A DNA stretch of 64,000 bases from Novipirellula caenicola (GTDB taxonomy: Bacteria; Planctomycetota; Planctomycetia; Pirellulales; Pirellulaceae), in contig NZ_BAABRO010000001.1 of the NCBI RefSeq assembly GCF_039545035.1, positions 930,001-994,000 on the forward strand, given 5' to 3'. Made by a program: the position numbers and the translations under genes. Positions 53,270 through 62,255 of this stretch are shown here, one piece after another. The number at the start of each line of letters is the position of its first letter. The first letter of the stretch is position 1. The notes below the pieces were generated by a model. That model was not told the DNA's origin and did not search any database. It saw only the letters and a list, made by a program, of their open reading frames with translations.

Positions 53270-55183
53270 ATGAAACGCACGGCCCGAAGTCTATACCGAT
53301 GGAGCCTCGTTACGACATTGACTTGCCTGCTCGGTATCAGCCCCGCATCCGCTGGATGGCTTCTACGACACGCATGCAGTGAACCGGCTCCCACCTGCGG
53401 CGCGCCGTGTCCCCCAATCGCCTGCCCACCGATTCATTGCCCCCCCATTCACTGCCCACCGGTCTATTGCCCTCCGGTCATCCAATGCCCTCCGGTTGCT
53501 TGCCCTCCCGTCGCCTGTCCGCCGATTGAATGCGTGCCGACGCCGGTGGGATCCTGCTGTGGCGAAGTCTCCTACGAAGCCGTCGACAATCAAGGCGTGT
53601 GCGACTACAGCGGCGTTGACCATGGGACCGTAATCGAATCGGCTCCGATGCAATACGACAGCGGAACCGAATACGCGGCCCCGATCGACCATGGCAACAT
53701 GCCATTGGAATCCGAATTCGCACCTCCTGCGCCCGCCGACATGGGACCGACCGACACGCAATCGTCCAACGAAGCCGACCCCGCTTCGCCATCGGATTCT
53801 CCGTTCAACCAAACGCCGGCTGAGGAAGATCAAGATCCGCAGCCTGCACCTGCGATGCCCGCGGAAACCACGCCTGAGCCTCCCGCAACCGAACCACCTG
53901 CGGAGACTCCGGACATGCCTGAGCCACCTGCAACCGAACCGCCAGCAACCGAACCAGGTCCTGCCGACGATTTGTTTGGCAGCCCAGCTCCGGCGGAAAC
54001 CGAGCCAGCTCCAACAGAGCCTGCCGCTCCGGCGGATGACTTGTTCGGTGAACCCGCTCCTGCTGAAACGACTCCCGCACCGGCGGATGATTTGTTCGGT
54101 ACACCACCAGCCGAAACCGAGCCTGCTCCGGCCGACGACCTGTTTGGCACACCGCCGCCGGCGGAAACCGATCCTGCTCCGGCGGACGACTTGTTCGGCG
54201 AACCACCTGCGGACACCCCCGATTCGATGCCTGCCGAAGAGCCAGCACTGGACGATCTGTTCGGTAGCGACGCCGCGCCCGCCGGCGAAGAATCGGCTGC
54301 CAAACCGCCGATGGACGACGATATCTTTGGTGGTGCAGCCGACGCTCCGGCCGACGCCCCCGTTGAGATGCCAGCCGAGACGCCTGCCGAAGAATCGATT
54401 GACGATCTGTTTGGTGGCGATGCTCCGGCCGACGAGGCACCTGCGGCAGAACCTCCAGCGACCGAAGCTCCTGCAGCCGATCCAAGCCTCGATGACTTGT
54501 TTGGCGGTGACGCACCAGCGGCGGACACCCCAGCCGAAGACGCGGCTCCGATGGAAGCCCCTGCGACCGACGCAGCCGACACCAGCCTTGATGACTTGTT
54601 CGGTGGCGACATGCCAGCCACGGACGAAGCCCCCGCAGACGCTGCGGCCGACAGTGACGCCAGCATCGACAGCCTATTCGGCGAAGCCCCCGATGCTGCT
54701 GCCGACGCGGCAACTGAAACGCCAGCCGAGGCTCCGTCCGACGACCTAGACGGCTTGTTCGACACGCCCCCTGCGGACGCTGCCGAACCAGCGGCTGATT
54801 CGATCGATGATTTGTTTGGCACTCCAAGTGATGCCGACGAAGACAAATCGAAGACCGAAGAAGCGGGCACCTCGATCGACGATTTGTTCGGTAAAGCCGA
54901 ACAAGCCAAAGATTCGTCGCAGTTGGTGGTTTCCGAGAAGACCACCGTTCGCATCACTTCGCTTGACGACACTCGCATGCGAACCTGGATCGACAACACC
55001 GGAAACTTCCGCACCGATGGACGTTTGATCGAAATCAATGCCACCAACATCCGGTTGCTGAAATCGAACGGCCGAAAGTGCACCGTGCCATTCTCGCGAA
55101 TGTGTGCCGCGGACACCGCCTATGTCGAATCGATTGAAAAGCAGATCGAAGCGTCGAAGGTGGCGATGTTGATCAGCCGCTAA
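53270..55183 (+). CDS. Secreted DDLFG-repeat protein with CPP-repeat head and SHD1 domain
   Basis: A protein of 637 residues. ATG 53270 follows GGAGGAGA at good spacing. The signal peptide is WSLVTTLTCLLGISPASA. Next is a Cys-Pro array (CPPIACPPIHCPPIHCPPVY and onward, about eight CPP units). From about residue 180 to 545 lies a Pro/Ala/Glu/Asp-rich region carrying about 14 copies of DDLFG or close variants, spaced 13-45 residues apart. The C-terminal RMRTWIDNTGNFRTDGRLIE...VRLLK-like...CTVPFSRMCAADTAYVESIEKQI (about 560-625) matches the SHD1 (Sla1 homology domain 1) pattern common in planctomycete secreted proteins. Function unknown. The plus-strand and minus-strand alternative frames here are repeat shadows. 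Confidence 0.85.
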   Translation: MKRTARSLYRWSLVTTLTCLLGISPASAGWLLRHACSEPAPTCGAPCPPIACPPIHCPPIHCPPVYCPPVIQCPPVACPPVACPPIECVPTPVGSCCGEVSYEAVDNQGVCDYSGVDHGTVIESAPMQYDSGTEYAAPIDHGNMPLESEFAPPAPADMGPTDTQSSNEADPASPSDSPFNQTPAEEDQDPQPAPAMPAETTPEPPATEPPAETPDMPEPPATEPPATEPGPADDLFGSPAPAETEPAPTEPAAPADDLFGEPAPAETTPAPADDLFGTPPAETEPAPADDLFGTPPPAETDPAPADDLFGEPPADTPDSMPAEEPALDDLFGSDAAPAGEESAAKPPMDDDIFGGAADAPADAPVEMPAETPAEESIDDLFGGDAPADEAPAAEPPATEAPAADPSLDDLFGGDAPAADTPAEDAAPMEAPATDAADTSLDDLFGGDMPATDEAPADAAADSDASIDSLFGEAPDAAADAATETPAEAPSDDLDGLFDTPPADAAEPAADSIDDLFGTPSDADEDKSKTEEAGTSIDDLFGKAEQAKDSSQLVVSEKTTVRITSLDDTRMRTWIDNTGNFRTDGRLIEINATNIRLLKSNGRKCTVPFSRMCAADTAYVESIEKQIEASKVAMLISR

Positions 55184-55211
55184 TTGATCTAGCGGATCAA
55201 GCAATCACGCG

Positions 55212-55248
55212 AACCGGGCCAACGAGCAATTCGTTGGCCCGGTTTTTT
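55212..55248 (+). terminator. Rho-independent terminator after the DDLFG gene
   Basis: A 14-bp perfect stem (AACCGGGCCAACGA, loop GCAAT, matching arm 55231-55244) runs into TTTTTT. It lies 28 bp past the stop. Confidence 0.93.
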
Positions 55249-55314
55249 GTTGGTCTCCTTTGACATCAACCGGGTGGTCTTTGTAGCGGAGCGATACGAA
55301 AATAGATGGCATTG

Positions 55315-55480
55315 GCCTTAGAGCCATCGGCTCGTTACCCGAGGCCTTACGACCTGCGGCTCATTACCCGAGGCCTTACGGCCAACGGCTCATTACCCGA
55401 GGCCTCACGACCAACGGCTCATTACCCGAGGCCTCACGACCAACGGCTCATTAGATGGGGCCTTGCGGCCATCGGCTCCG
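55315..55480. repeat. 29-bp tandem repeat array
   Basis: CGGCTC recurs at 55328, 55357, 55386, 55415, 55444 and 55473, exactly every 29 bp, with no spacers. The unit contains CCTTACGGCC or CCTCACGACC and ends ATTACCCGAGG. It shares TTACGGCC.ACGGCTCA with the dispersed repeats. Confidence 0.9.
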
Positions 55481-55716
55481 GAAGGTGATTGACGCTTTGA
55501 TAAAATCATTGGACCGTCGCGACTTTCGATCCACGGTGAAATCTCCGTCAAACACTTGACGGTTGTTCGCGACGAAATGCCCGGCTGCGTCAGTAAACGG
55601 GGCCAGCGGTAACCAAGCCGTTTGCCAATTCGGCTAGACTAACATTCAGTGCATTACGCTGCACTTGAGTCCCCCATTCCTGGCTGCGGCTATGAACTCA
55701 TCAAGGCAATTTTGTC

Positions 55717-56247
55717 ATGGCCTCTCCTCCAGTCCGCTTGATGCATTTTGACCCGAGGTGGCGTCAAGAATTCGAGCAAACTCGCAGCAGCATCCTGCTG
55801 TCGTGCGAAGGCCGGGTGGTGGACGTGGTTCATGTCGGCAGCACGGCCATCTCGGGTCTGATCGCCCGTCCGACGATCGATGTTTTGGCGGGCGTAGCCG
55901 ACATCTCGATGATGGAGTCCGCGGCACTGCTGATCGAAGGACTCAATTTTCGCCGCGAGGCGACACCGGCATGGGCGGGACAATCGATTGCGTTGTGCAA
56001 ACCTCGTTACGCTACGCCTGACCACCCCGATCCAACCCATTGTGTCTATTTAATGCAGACATCCGCCCCTGCCTGGATTCAAGCGGTTTCCATTCGCGAT
56101 TATCTACGGCAAAATGCGGAAACGGCACTCGATTTCGAAGAGGCCAAAGTGCGACGTTGGCGAAGCGGCGAGGGGGATCGGCAGCAGTACGAAGCGGACA
56201 AAGCGATCTTCTTTGCCCACCTGATCGACCAAATCGACGCGTCCTAA
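55717..56247 (+). CDS. GrpB family protein (UPF0157)
   Basis: A protein of 176 residues, typical for the family. VRLMHFDPRWRQEFEQTRSSIL, and the nucleotidyltransferase-like VVHVGSTAISGLIARPTIDVLAGV with its GS and conserved Asp, then HPDPTHCVYLM and FRDYLRQN-like IRDYLRQNAETALDFEEAK. The GrpB fold belongs to the polymerase-beta-like nucleotidyltransferases. The best guess elsewhere is dephospho-CoA- or glutamate-related transfer, but no role is established. Transcribed alone, 86 bp before the pseudokinase. Confidence 0.88.
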   Translation: MASPPVRLMHFDPRWRQEFEQTRSSILLSCEGRVVDVVHVGSTAISGLIARPTIDVLAGVADISMMESAALLIEGLNFRREATPAWAGQSIALCKPRYATPDHPDPTHCVYLMQTSAPAWIQAVSIRDYLRQNAETALDFEEAKVRRWRSGEGDRQQYEADKAIFFAHLIDQIDAS

Positions 56248-56333
56248 CCTCGCTTGGCCGAGGCAAACTATAATCAAACCGAAACAAGCTGATTGTTTCT
56301 TTCACGTTCTCCAATTCCAGGCTCTAGTCTCCT

Positions 56334-57995
56334 ATGCCGCGCAGCCGACTTGGCCCGTTAGCGATCGAAGCCAAACTGGGTGACCATCCGTCACAAAGTT
56401 CGGTGTGGCGTGCGATTCACGTACAGCTACACAAAGCGGTTGCCGTCAAAGTGTTCTCGTCGCCGTTTGGCGCGACCCCCGAAGCACGCACGCAGTTTGC
56501 CGCCGAATGGGAAACGTTGAAAACGCTACAGCATCCCGCCATCGCCCGCTGCTATGGCGGTGGATTCGAAGACAAAGAGGCCTACTTGGCTTACGAGCTT
56601 GTCGAAGGCGAAACGCTGGCGGCGGAAATCGAGCGACGCAGCCGTTTGCCGTGGGAATCGGTGCTCGAAGTCGCCGAGCCGATCATTGCGGCCCTGTGCT
56701 ACTTGCACGAACGTGACATTGTTTACGGGATGCTTGGCCCCGACAAGATTTTGTACGCAGGATTGAGCCCATTGCTGGTCGATGTTCGCACCGATCGCAT
56801 TCATTCCAATTTCAAAACCTCGCGTCCTCCCACGCCGCACGAAATCGCTTTTCGTCCGCCGGAATGGATCGACGACCCGACTTCGATTACCCACAAATCG
56901 GACCTGTATTCGTTTGGTGCCACCCTGTACTTTGCGATCACCGGACGACCACCGGTGCAAGGCGATACGATCGAAGAGGTCACGCGAAACGTCCGCGAAC
57001 AAACGCCGACGTCGGCGGCATCCTTGGTATTGGATTGTCCGGTTTGGTTTGACAAATTGATCATGCAGCTGTTGGAAAAGGATCCCGCGAAACGTCCCTT
57101 TGGCGCTCCGGCGGTCCAATTGGCGTTGGCTGAAGTACGCCGCCGTTCGATGTCACGCACCGGGGTGGCCGAGCATGCGTCGGCCGGATTCAGCCCACTG
57201 AGCGTGACCGACCAAAAGGAACGCGACGAGGCTCGTACGCTGCTCGGCCGTGAACTGGTTGACGAAACAAAAGAGAAGCTCCCTGATGCAACGCTTTGGC
57301 ACGACAAATCGTGGTTCTTGATCGGCGTGCTGATCGCGATGCTGGCGATGCTCGCTTGGGTCGCATGGCCGCTGAACGAAGACCAAATGCGAAAGCGAGC
57401 CGAAGACCTGTTGGCGCAAGAAACACAATCAGCGCTGAACCAAGCAAAGAACAACTATCTTAAACCGATGATCAATCAATTCCCCGACGGGGAACACACC
57501 ACGTGGGCGGAAGAACAGGTCGATCGCATCGAGATGATGCAAGCCGAACACGCGTTATCGGTCAAAATGAAACGCAACCTCGCACTAAAGAACGAGGGAG
57601 AACGGTTGTTCGCCGAAGCCGAGCAATTCGAACGCTTCGGTGACACGTCCACCGCACTGGATAAATACCGCAGCATGGAAACGCTGCTTGGCGACGATCC
57701 GAAATACCGCCCCTATGTCAATCTGGCGCGTCGTCAAATCGCACAAATCGAAAATCGCTCGTTTGTCAAAGACGAAGCCGCGACGATTATCCAGGAAAAA
57801 TTGGATGAGGCCGAACGAGAGCATTTGCGAGGCAACGTGGTCGCGGCTCGCCAAATTTGGTATTCGATCATCGAATTGTATGGCAACAACAGCAACGTCG
57901 GCCCGCTCGTGCTGCAAGCCCAACAGCGGCTGTCGGCCAGCAATACTCCGGCTCCCGAATCCGCTTCCCCTAATCCGCTAAAACCACCGCAATGA
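56334..57995 (+). CDS. Membrane-anchored protein pseudokinase
   Basis: A protein of 553 residues. The kinase fold runs over about residues 1-270, with the beta-3 lysine in AVAVKVF, and late motifs PPEW and HKSDLYSFGATLYFAITGRPP kept. The catalytic loop where HRDxKxxN belongs reads VYGMLGPDKILY, so the catalytic Asp and the Asn are missing, and DFG is replaced by DVR. It is therefore probably inactive as a kinase and may act as a binding scaffold. After it come a membrane helix (FLIGVLIAMLAMLAWVAW) and a C-terminal extracytoplasmic helical region with TPR-like spacing (EQFERFGDTSTALDKYRSME). Its stop overlaps the following gene by ATGA. Confidence 0.88.
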   Translation: MPRSRLGPLAIEAKLGDHPSQSSVWRAIHVQLHKAVAVKVFSSPFGATPEARTQFAAEWETLKTLQHPAIARCYGGGFEDKEAYLAYELVEGETLAAEIERRSRLPWESVLEVAEPIIAALCYLHERDIVYGMLGPDKILYAGLSPLLVDVRTDRIHSNFKTSRPPTPHEIAFRPPEWIDDPTSITHKSDLYSFGATLYFAITGRPPVQGDTIEEVTRNVREQTPTSAASLVLDCPVWFDKLIMQLLEKDPAKRPFGAPAVQLALAEVRRRSMSRTGVAEHASAGFSPLSVTDQKERDEARTLLGRELVDETKEKLPDATLWHDKSWFLIGVLIAMLAMLAWVAWPLNEDQMRKRAEDLLAQETQSALNQAKNNYLKPMINQFPDGEHTTWAEEQVDRIEMMQAEHALSVKMKRNLALKNEGERLFAEAEQFERFGDTSTALDKYRSMETLLGDDPKYRPYVNLARRQIAQIENRSFVKDEAATIIQEKLDEAEREHLRGNVVAARQIWYSIIELYGNNSNVGPLVLQAQQRLSASNTPAPESASPNPLKPPQ

Positions 57996-58288
57996 CGCCT
58001 AACGACGCGCCGGATGACTCACCAATCGAGGCAACACTCGCACCAACGACAACCAGCAATTCGACATCGGGCACATCGACCGATCGTATGATTCAAAGCC
58101 GCGGCGCGGTTTTGGCCATCTTGTTTTTGGTAATGGGGGCGTTAGGCATTCCACTATTGTGGATGAACAAAGCGTTCTCCAATGCGGAACGTTGGTTTTG
58201 GGCGGTCGTCGTCACGCTCTATACGGCGCTATTGATCTACGTCGCCTGGCGAATCTGTATGTGGAGCTACCACCAAATCTTCGGTTGA
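57992..58288 (+). CDS. Small two-helix membrane protein
   Basis: A protein of 98 residues whose ATG overlaps the pseudokinase stop (ATGA), so the two are translationally coupled. A Thr/Ser-rich N-terminus of about 35 residues is followed by two membrane helices (AVLAILFLVMGALGIPLLWM and FWAVVVTLYTALLIYVAW). Unknown. The coupling suggests that it partners the pseudokinase in the membrane. Confidence 0.8.
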   Translation: MTPNDAPDDSPIEATLAPTTTSNSTSGTSTDRMIQSRGAVLAILFLVMGALGIPLLWMNKAFSNAERWFWAVVVTLYTALLIYVAWRICMWSYHQIFG

Positions 58289-58377
58289 AAATGTCATTGA
58301 TGGCTCCGCAATCCATCACGCTCGGGCGTGCCGCAGCGCGAACGTCATGATCGCCGATCGATCAACGACATTGGCAA

Positions 58378-58965
58378 TCACGCTCGCGTGCATCGATACA
58401 CGAAGGCTGGCGGTATATTTCGCCAAACCGTTGGACTTCGCCCCACGTGCGGAAACGTTTTCTTTAGCCGAGACGAAAAACGTTGCCCTGCCGGCAATGC
58501 CAATCCCTGCCAATACGCGAACGTCGCAAATTGGCCTCCCGGTCGCAGCACCTCTAACATCGAATCCATGATCTCGGCTTGCAGCGATTTCGAGAACGAA
58601 GCCCACGGCAAACCACAAATCACCGCATCGACATGCGGCATCGATTCGCGGCGACACAGCTCGACCACGTTCGTCACACTGTCTTCGTAGACGGTCACCG
58701 ACGGACATCGTGATCGCGTCGCGGCGACCAATTCGGCCGACCGTTCGATCGCGAAAAATTTGGCGTCCGGATGCAGCCGCTGGACAATCCCCTCGGTAAA
58801 AACGCCTGTCCCTGGTCCAAATTCGACCACGTTGCGAGCGGATTCCCAATCGAACCATTCGACCATCGTTTTCACCAACCCAGGACTGCTTGGGGCAATC
58901 GCCCCCACCTGAGTTGGGTTCCGAACGAAGTTTTTCAAAAATGTCAGCGTGTTATTCATCGACAT
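58378..58965 (-). CDS. Class I SAM-dependent methyltransferase, phospholipid N-methyltransferase-like
   Basis: A protein of 195 residues from ATG 58965 (or 58959). FLKNFVRNPTQVGAIAPSSPGL is the typical entry of PmtA-like enzymes. The SAM site is VVEFGPGTGVFTEGI with acidic loop FFAIERS, and motif IV is VDAVICGLPWASF. These enzymes methylate phosphatidylethanolamine or related head groups at the membrane. rRNA adenine-dimethylase-like relatives share the fold. A frame extending to 59193 runs into the divergent exbD gene and is disfavoured. Confidence 0.85.
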   Translation of the reverse strand: MSMNNTLTFLKNFVRNPTQVGAIAPSSPGLVKTMVEWFDWESARNVVEFGPGTGVFTEGIVQRLHPDAKFFAIERSAELVAATRSRCPSVTVYEDSVTNVVELCRRESMPHVDAVICGLPWASFSKSLQAEIMDSMLEVLRPGGQFATFAYWQGLALPAGQRFSSRLKKTFPHVGRSPTVWRNIPPAFVYRCTRA

Positions 58966-59038
58966 AGCGTATCGCAACCGAGCCACCACGCGGTAGGGCG
59001 TATTATTTTCTCGCTCGGCGTCCGCTACATTGACAATT

Positions 59039-59458
59039 ATGCGAGTCCCTAATCCCAACAACGCTTCCCCGGTCGGGGCCAACATGACGCCGATGATCGA
59101 CGTTGTCTTTTTGTTGATCATCTTTTTCTTGGTGTCCAGCCACTTGGCTCGCCAAGAGATCCATTTGCCTGTCGAACTGCCAACCGCCAACACTTACCTC
59201 CCTGAAAATCCCGATCGAATGGCGCTGACGGTGACCGTCGACGACCAATCTCAGTGGCGAGTGGGCGGAAACGTGGTTGCGATCGACGAGTTGAAGCAAA
59301 TTTTAAACGAGCATGCATTGCGTAGCGGATCAACTGCCGCAGTGCGATTGCGAACCGACGGATCGGTCCATTACCAATACATCGAACCGATTCTGCGAGA
59401 AACGGCACTGGCAGGCATCTACGATGTCACGTTCTCGGTGCGTGAGGAGACTCGCTGA
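59039..59458 (+). CDS. ExbD/TolR-family protein (first of pair)
   Basis: A protein of 139 residues from ATG 59039 (a TTG at 59030 is possible). The family start is NMTPMIDVVFLLIIFFLVSSHL, one membrane helix with the conserved Asp used for proton-driven force transfer, then a periplasmic domain. The stop overlaps the next ATG by one base (TGATG). ExbD works with ExbB/TolQ, but none is encoded nearby. Confidence 0.92.
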   Translation: MRVPNPNNASPVGANMTPMIDVVFLLIIFFLVSSHLARQEIHLPVELPTANTYLPENPDRMALTVTVDDQSQWRVGGNVVAIDELKQILNEHALRSGSTAAVRLRTDGSVHYQYIEPILRETALAGIYDVTFSVREETR

Positions 59459-59907
59459 TGAAAATCCCGTCATCACGACTGCAAGGATCACTGAAAGTCG
59501 AAATGACTCCGATGATCGACATCGTGTTTCTTTTGTTGGTGTTCTTTGTTTGGACCAGCAGCTTTGAGCTGCCCGAGTTCGACCTTCCCAGTGCGATTGC
59601 ACAGCCGCCCAGCGTCGGCACCAACGACGAATCGACCGACACGCCGCCCGTCGAGATTTTTGACGAGATCATCATCCGCATGCTCGCTTCGTCGGCCGGC
59701 AATGCGATTCAGTTGAATGGTCAACCTGTCGCAGACACTAACGAACTGGAAAGCCGACTTCGTGAGATCCTAAAACTGGGGGTCCAACCGCCTGTGATCG
59801 TCGATCCCGATCCTACGATTGCGATGGCCGATGCGATCAAGGTTTACGATAGTGCACGCGCGGCCGGCGCGGACCGAGTTCTCTTTACCGCGAACGACGA
59901 GTCATGA
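59458..59907 (+). CDS. ExbD/TolR-family protein (second of pair)
   Basis: A protein of 149 residues. EMTPMIDIVFLLLVFFVWTSSF is the ExbD helix with its conserved Asp, followed by FELPEFDLPSAIAQPP and a periplasmic domain. It overlaps the first exbD by one base and the next gene by four (ATGA), a tight three-gene operon. Confidence 0.92.
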   Translation: MKIPSSRLQGSLKVEMTPMIDIVFLLLVFFVWTSSFELPEFDLPSAIAQPPSVGTNDESTDTPPVEIFDEIIIRMLASSAGNAIQLNGQPVADTNELESRLREILKLGVQPPVIVDPDPTIAMADAIKVYDSARAAGADRVLFTANDES

Positions 59908-62255
59908 TCATGCGTCCCTTCGCACTGCACGTTTTGTGGATGCTTGTCCTCGCGTTGCCGCAACTGCACGCGATCGCCGATCAAAACTCGGCGGCCCAAA
60001 TGCCGGTGGCCCGTGTGACGAACGACCGCGATGCCGATTTGATCCGCGAACTGATTCGCCGAGGCGACTTCGAGACTGCCGAACGATTGATTCGTAGTGG
60101 GCTTCGATCCGCAACGCCAATCAGTGATGCCTATGCACGCCAAACCGTTTGGTTGTCCGAGCTCGAAACGGCTCGACGTCGCACGATCGACAATTTCGAA
60201 AACGAAGACATCCTCGCGGCCCAACAACCGATTGCCGAGTTAATCACCGCCTATCCCGAGCACCCCCGACGGCTGTTTCTCGAGTCACAACAGATCGCGG
60301 TCGAATTGGCCGCCGCCGAACATGACCTATTGGCGATCATGGTCAATCCCGGCGACACCGACCGCGGCGATCGGGCACTCCGCCGTTTGACCGATGCCGC
60401 GGCAAAATCAGAATCGCTCTCCAAGGCGGTTGCTGAGGAAAAGACGCGTTTGAATTCGCAAACCAGCATGTCACCAAGCGTCATGGCAATGCTCGGTGAC
60501 TTGACGCGGTTAGAGCAAGAAACGCAAGTGCAGATCGTGCAAATCAAACTGATGGAAACCGAGCTGTTCCCCGCTGGCAGCAACGATCGACTCGCTGCCG
60601 CCACTGCCGCACTGCAATCGGCCGATCAAGCGCTGACACGATTGCCAAGCGAATGCCAAGCACGTAACGAAGTCGAGCGATTGCGGGTTGTGGCGTTGTT
60701 GCGAAGCGAGGATTTTGAGCGAGCTCGGCGGGCCTTTGACGAATTGGCTCGTGAGGTCTCGCCCGAGTCCGATGCACGCGTCCGTGCTCTCGATATTCAG
60801 ATCGATCTTCATTCGAATCGCCAAACCGACGCAATCAAGAAACTCAATGCGTTTTATGGCAAGCAGCCTTCGCAGGCGCCGTTGTCGATCGAGATGGACT
60901 TGGTACGCTTGGAATCACTTTTGACGCGAAAGGACACGAACCAGAACGGCGCTGGTGACTGGATGGATGCAATTGGCAATCGGCACGGTGCGTATGGACG
61001 TCGCCGCGCTGAAACGATCGCGATTGGTTCACTGCGTTCGCAATCGGGCGACGCGTCCGCCGATGGCACAGGCAACCGGATGGATCCTTCGATCATCGCC
61101 GCCCAGGGGCGACAATATTTGCGTGACGGCAACCCGCTGAGGGCGGCCCAGTTGTTGGCCAGTGCGGCGATGACCGAATCGAACCCGGACCATGCGATCC
61201 AGCGGTCGCTCGAAGCGGCGGCAGCCTTTGTTGCTGCGAAACAGCCCAGCGATGCCGCGGACATATTGGCAGGCGTTGCCAAGTTGAAACCGACCGGCAA
61301 CGGGGCCGCCGCAGCACACTTGCAAGCGGTGCTGCTGAAAACTCAGAACAAGCCGGCGGCCAGCGAAATCGAGGCGATGCTGCGAACCACGATCACCATG
61401 TGGCCCGACAGCGAGCACGCACCGCAAGCGGGCAATTGGCTGATCAAGCTGCTGTCGGCCGACATGCGAATCGTCGAAGCGGCCGAGGTGGCTACGGAAC
61501 TTGGACTCGACCACTATGAAACCGCGTTGGAACATTGGCGGCGTGCGTTCCGCGAACGTGATCCCGCCGATCAAAGTGAGTTGACAACACGAATGCAACA
61601 AGCGTTTGCGTCGTTGATGGACGAAGCGGACGTTGCAGTACGATACCGCCAATTCGCAGCCTACTTTTTTGATCGCGACGCATTGAACGATCTACCGGAA
61701 TCTGCCGCGTCGGAATCCTACAGCGAGACGTTGCTGCAATTCCGCCTGCGTGGGAAACAAGCTACCGAGCTGCCCGCTCCGCCTGCGGACGCGTTGGACG
61801 ACACCGTCGCCCGACTGATGCAGGACGGACGGCAAAACGCGTCGCTTCGATCAAAGATCGCGTCCCAGATTGAAAGTTGGCCGCAGCCGTCGGGGCATTC
61901 ATTGGCAAAGGCCGAGCGGCAGATTTGGCTCGGAAAAATCGAGGATGCCAAGGCGACGATTGAAGCTCTGGTGAAGGACTCCGCTTCACCTGGTGCAATC
62001 ATCCGCACCGCAGCAACGCTGTTTGGCAGCAGCGAGCATACCGACGCGAGGCGTGAATCGATTCAGTGGTGGGACCGTTTGGCAGCCGGGTTGCCGGTTG
62101 GCAGCGACGATTGGCACCAGGCAAAGATCGAGTCCATTCGAGCGATCAAGCAGCTCGGTGACGCCGAACAAGCCCAACAGCGAGCACGCTACATCCTGCT
62201 GACGCGTCCCCCGACCGCTCCGGACCTTCGCCGCCAATACCAAGATCTTCAATAG
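59904..62255 (+). CDS. Large periplasmic TPR-like repeat protein
   Basis: A protein of 783 residues with a signal peptide (LHVLWMLVLALPQLHAIA). The rest is almost wholly helical, with Ala/Leu/Glu-rich hairpins spaced like tetratricopeptide repeats (DADLIRELIRRGDFETAERLIRSGL, GNPLRAAQLLASAAMTESNPDHAIQRSLEAAAAFVAAKQPSDAADIL). Translationally coupled to the two exbD genes, so it probably contacts their periplasmic domains. No enzymatic motif was seen. Its stop overlaps the convergent gene by 7 bp. Confidence 0.85.
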   Translation: MIMRPFALHVLWMLVLALPQLHAIADQNSAAQMPVARVTNDRDADLIRELIRRGDFETAERLIRSGLRSATPISDAYARQTVWLSELETARRRTIDNFENEDILAAQQPIAELITAYPEHPRRLFLESQQIAVELAAAEHDLLAIMVNPGDTDRGDRALRRLTDAAAKSESLSKAVAEEKTRLNSQTSMSPSVMAMLGDLTRLEQETQVQIVQIKLMETELFPAGSNDRLAAATAALQSADQALTRLPSECQARNEVERLRVVALLRSEDFERARRAFDELAREVSPESDARVRALDIQIDLHSNRQTDAIKKLNAFYGKQPSQAPLSIEMDLVRLESLLTRKDTNQNGAGDWMDAIGNRHGAYGRRRAETIAIGSLRSQSGDASADGTGNRMDPSIIAAQGRQYLRDGNPLRAAQLLASAAMTESNPDHAIQRSLEAAAAFVAAKQPSDAADILAGVAKLKPTGNGAAAAHLQAVLLKTQNKPAASEIEAMLRTTITMWPDSEHAPQAGNWLIKLLSADMRIVEAAEVATELGLDHYETALEHWRRAFRERDPADQSELTTRMQQAFASLMDEADVAVRYRQFAAYFFDRDALNDLPESAASESYSETLLQFRLRGKQATELPAPPADALDDTVARLMQDGRQNASLRSKIASQIESWPQPSGHSLAKAERQIWLGKIEDAKATIEALVKDSASPGAIIRTAATLFGSSEHTDARRESIQWWDRLAAGLPVGSDDWHQAKIESIRAIKQLGDAEQAQQRARYILLTRPPTAPDLRRQYQDLQ

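Noticed and set aside
55315-55480. A possible CRISPR array
   Set aside because: The 29-bp units abut with no spacers and no cas genes are near, so it is a plain tandem repeat.
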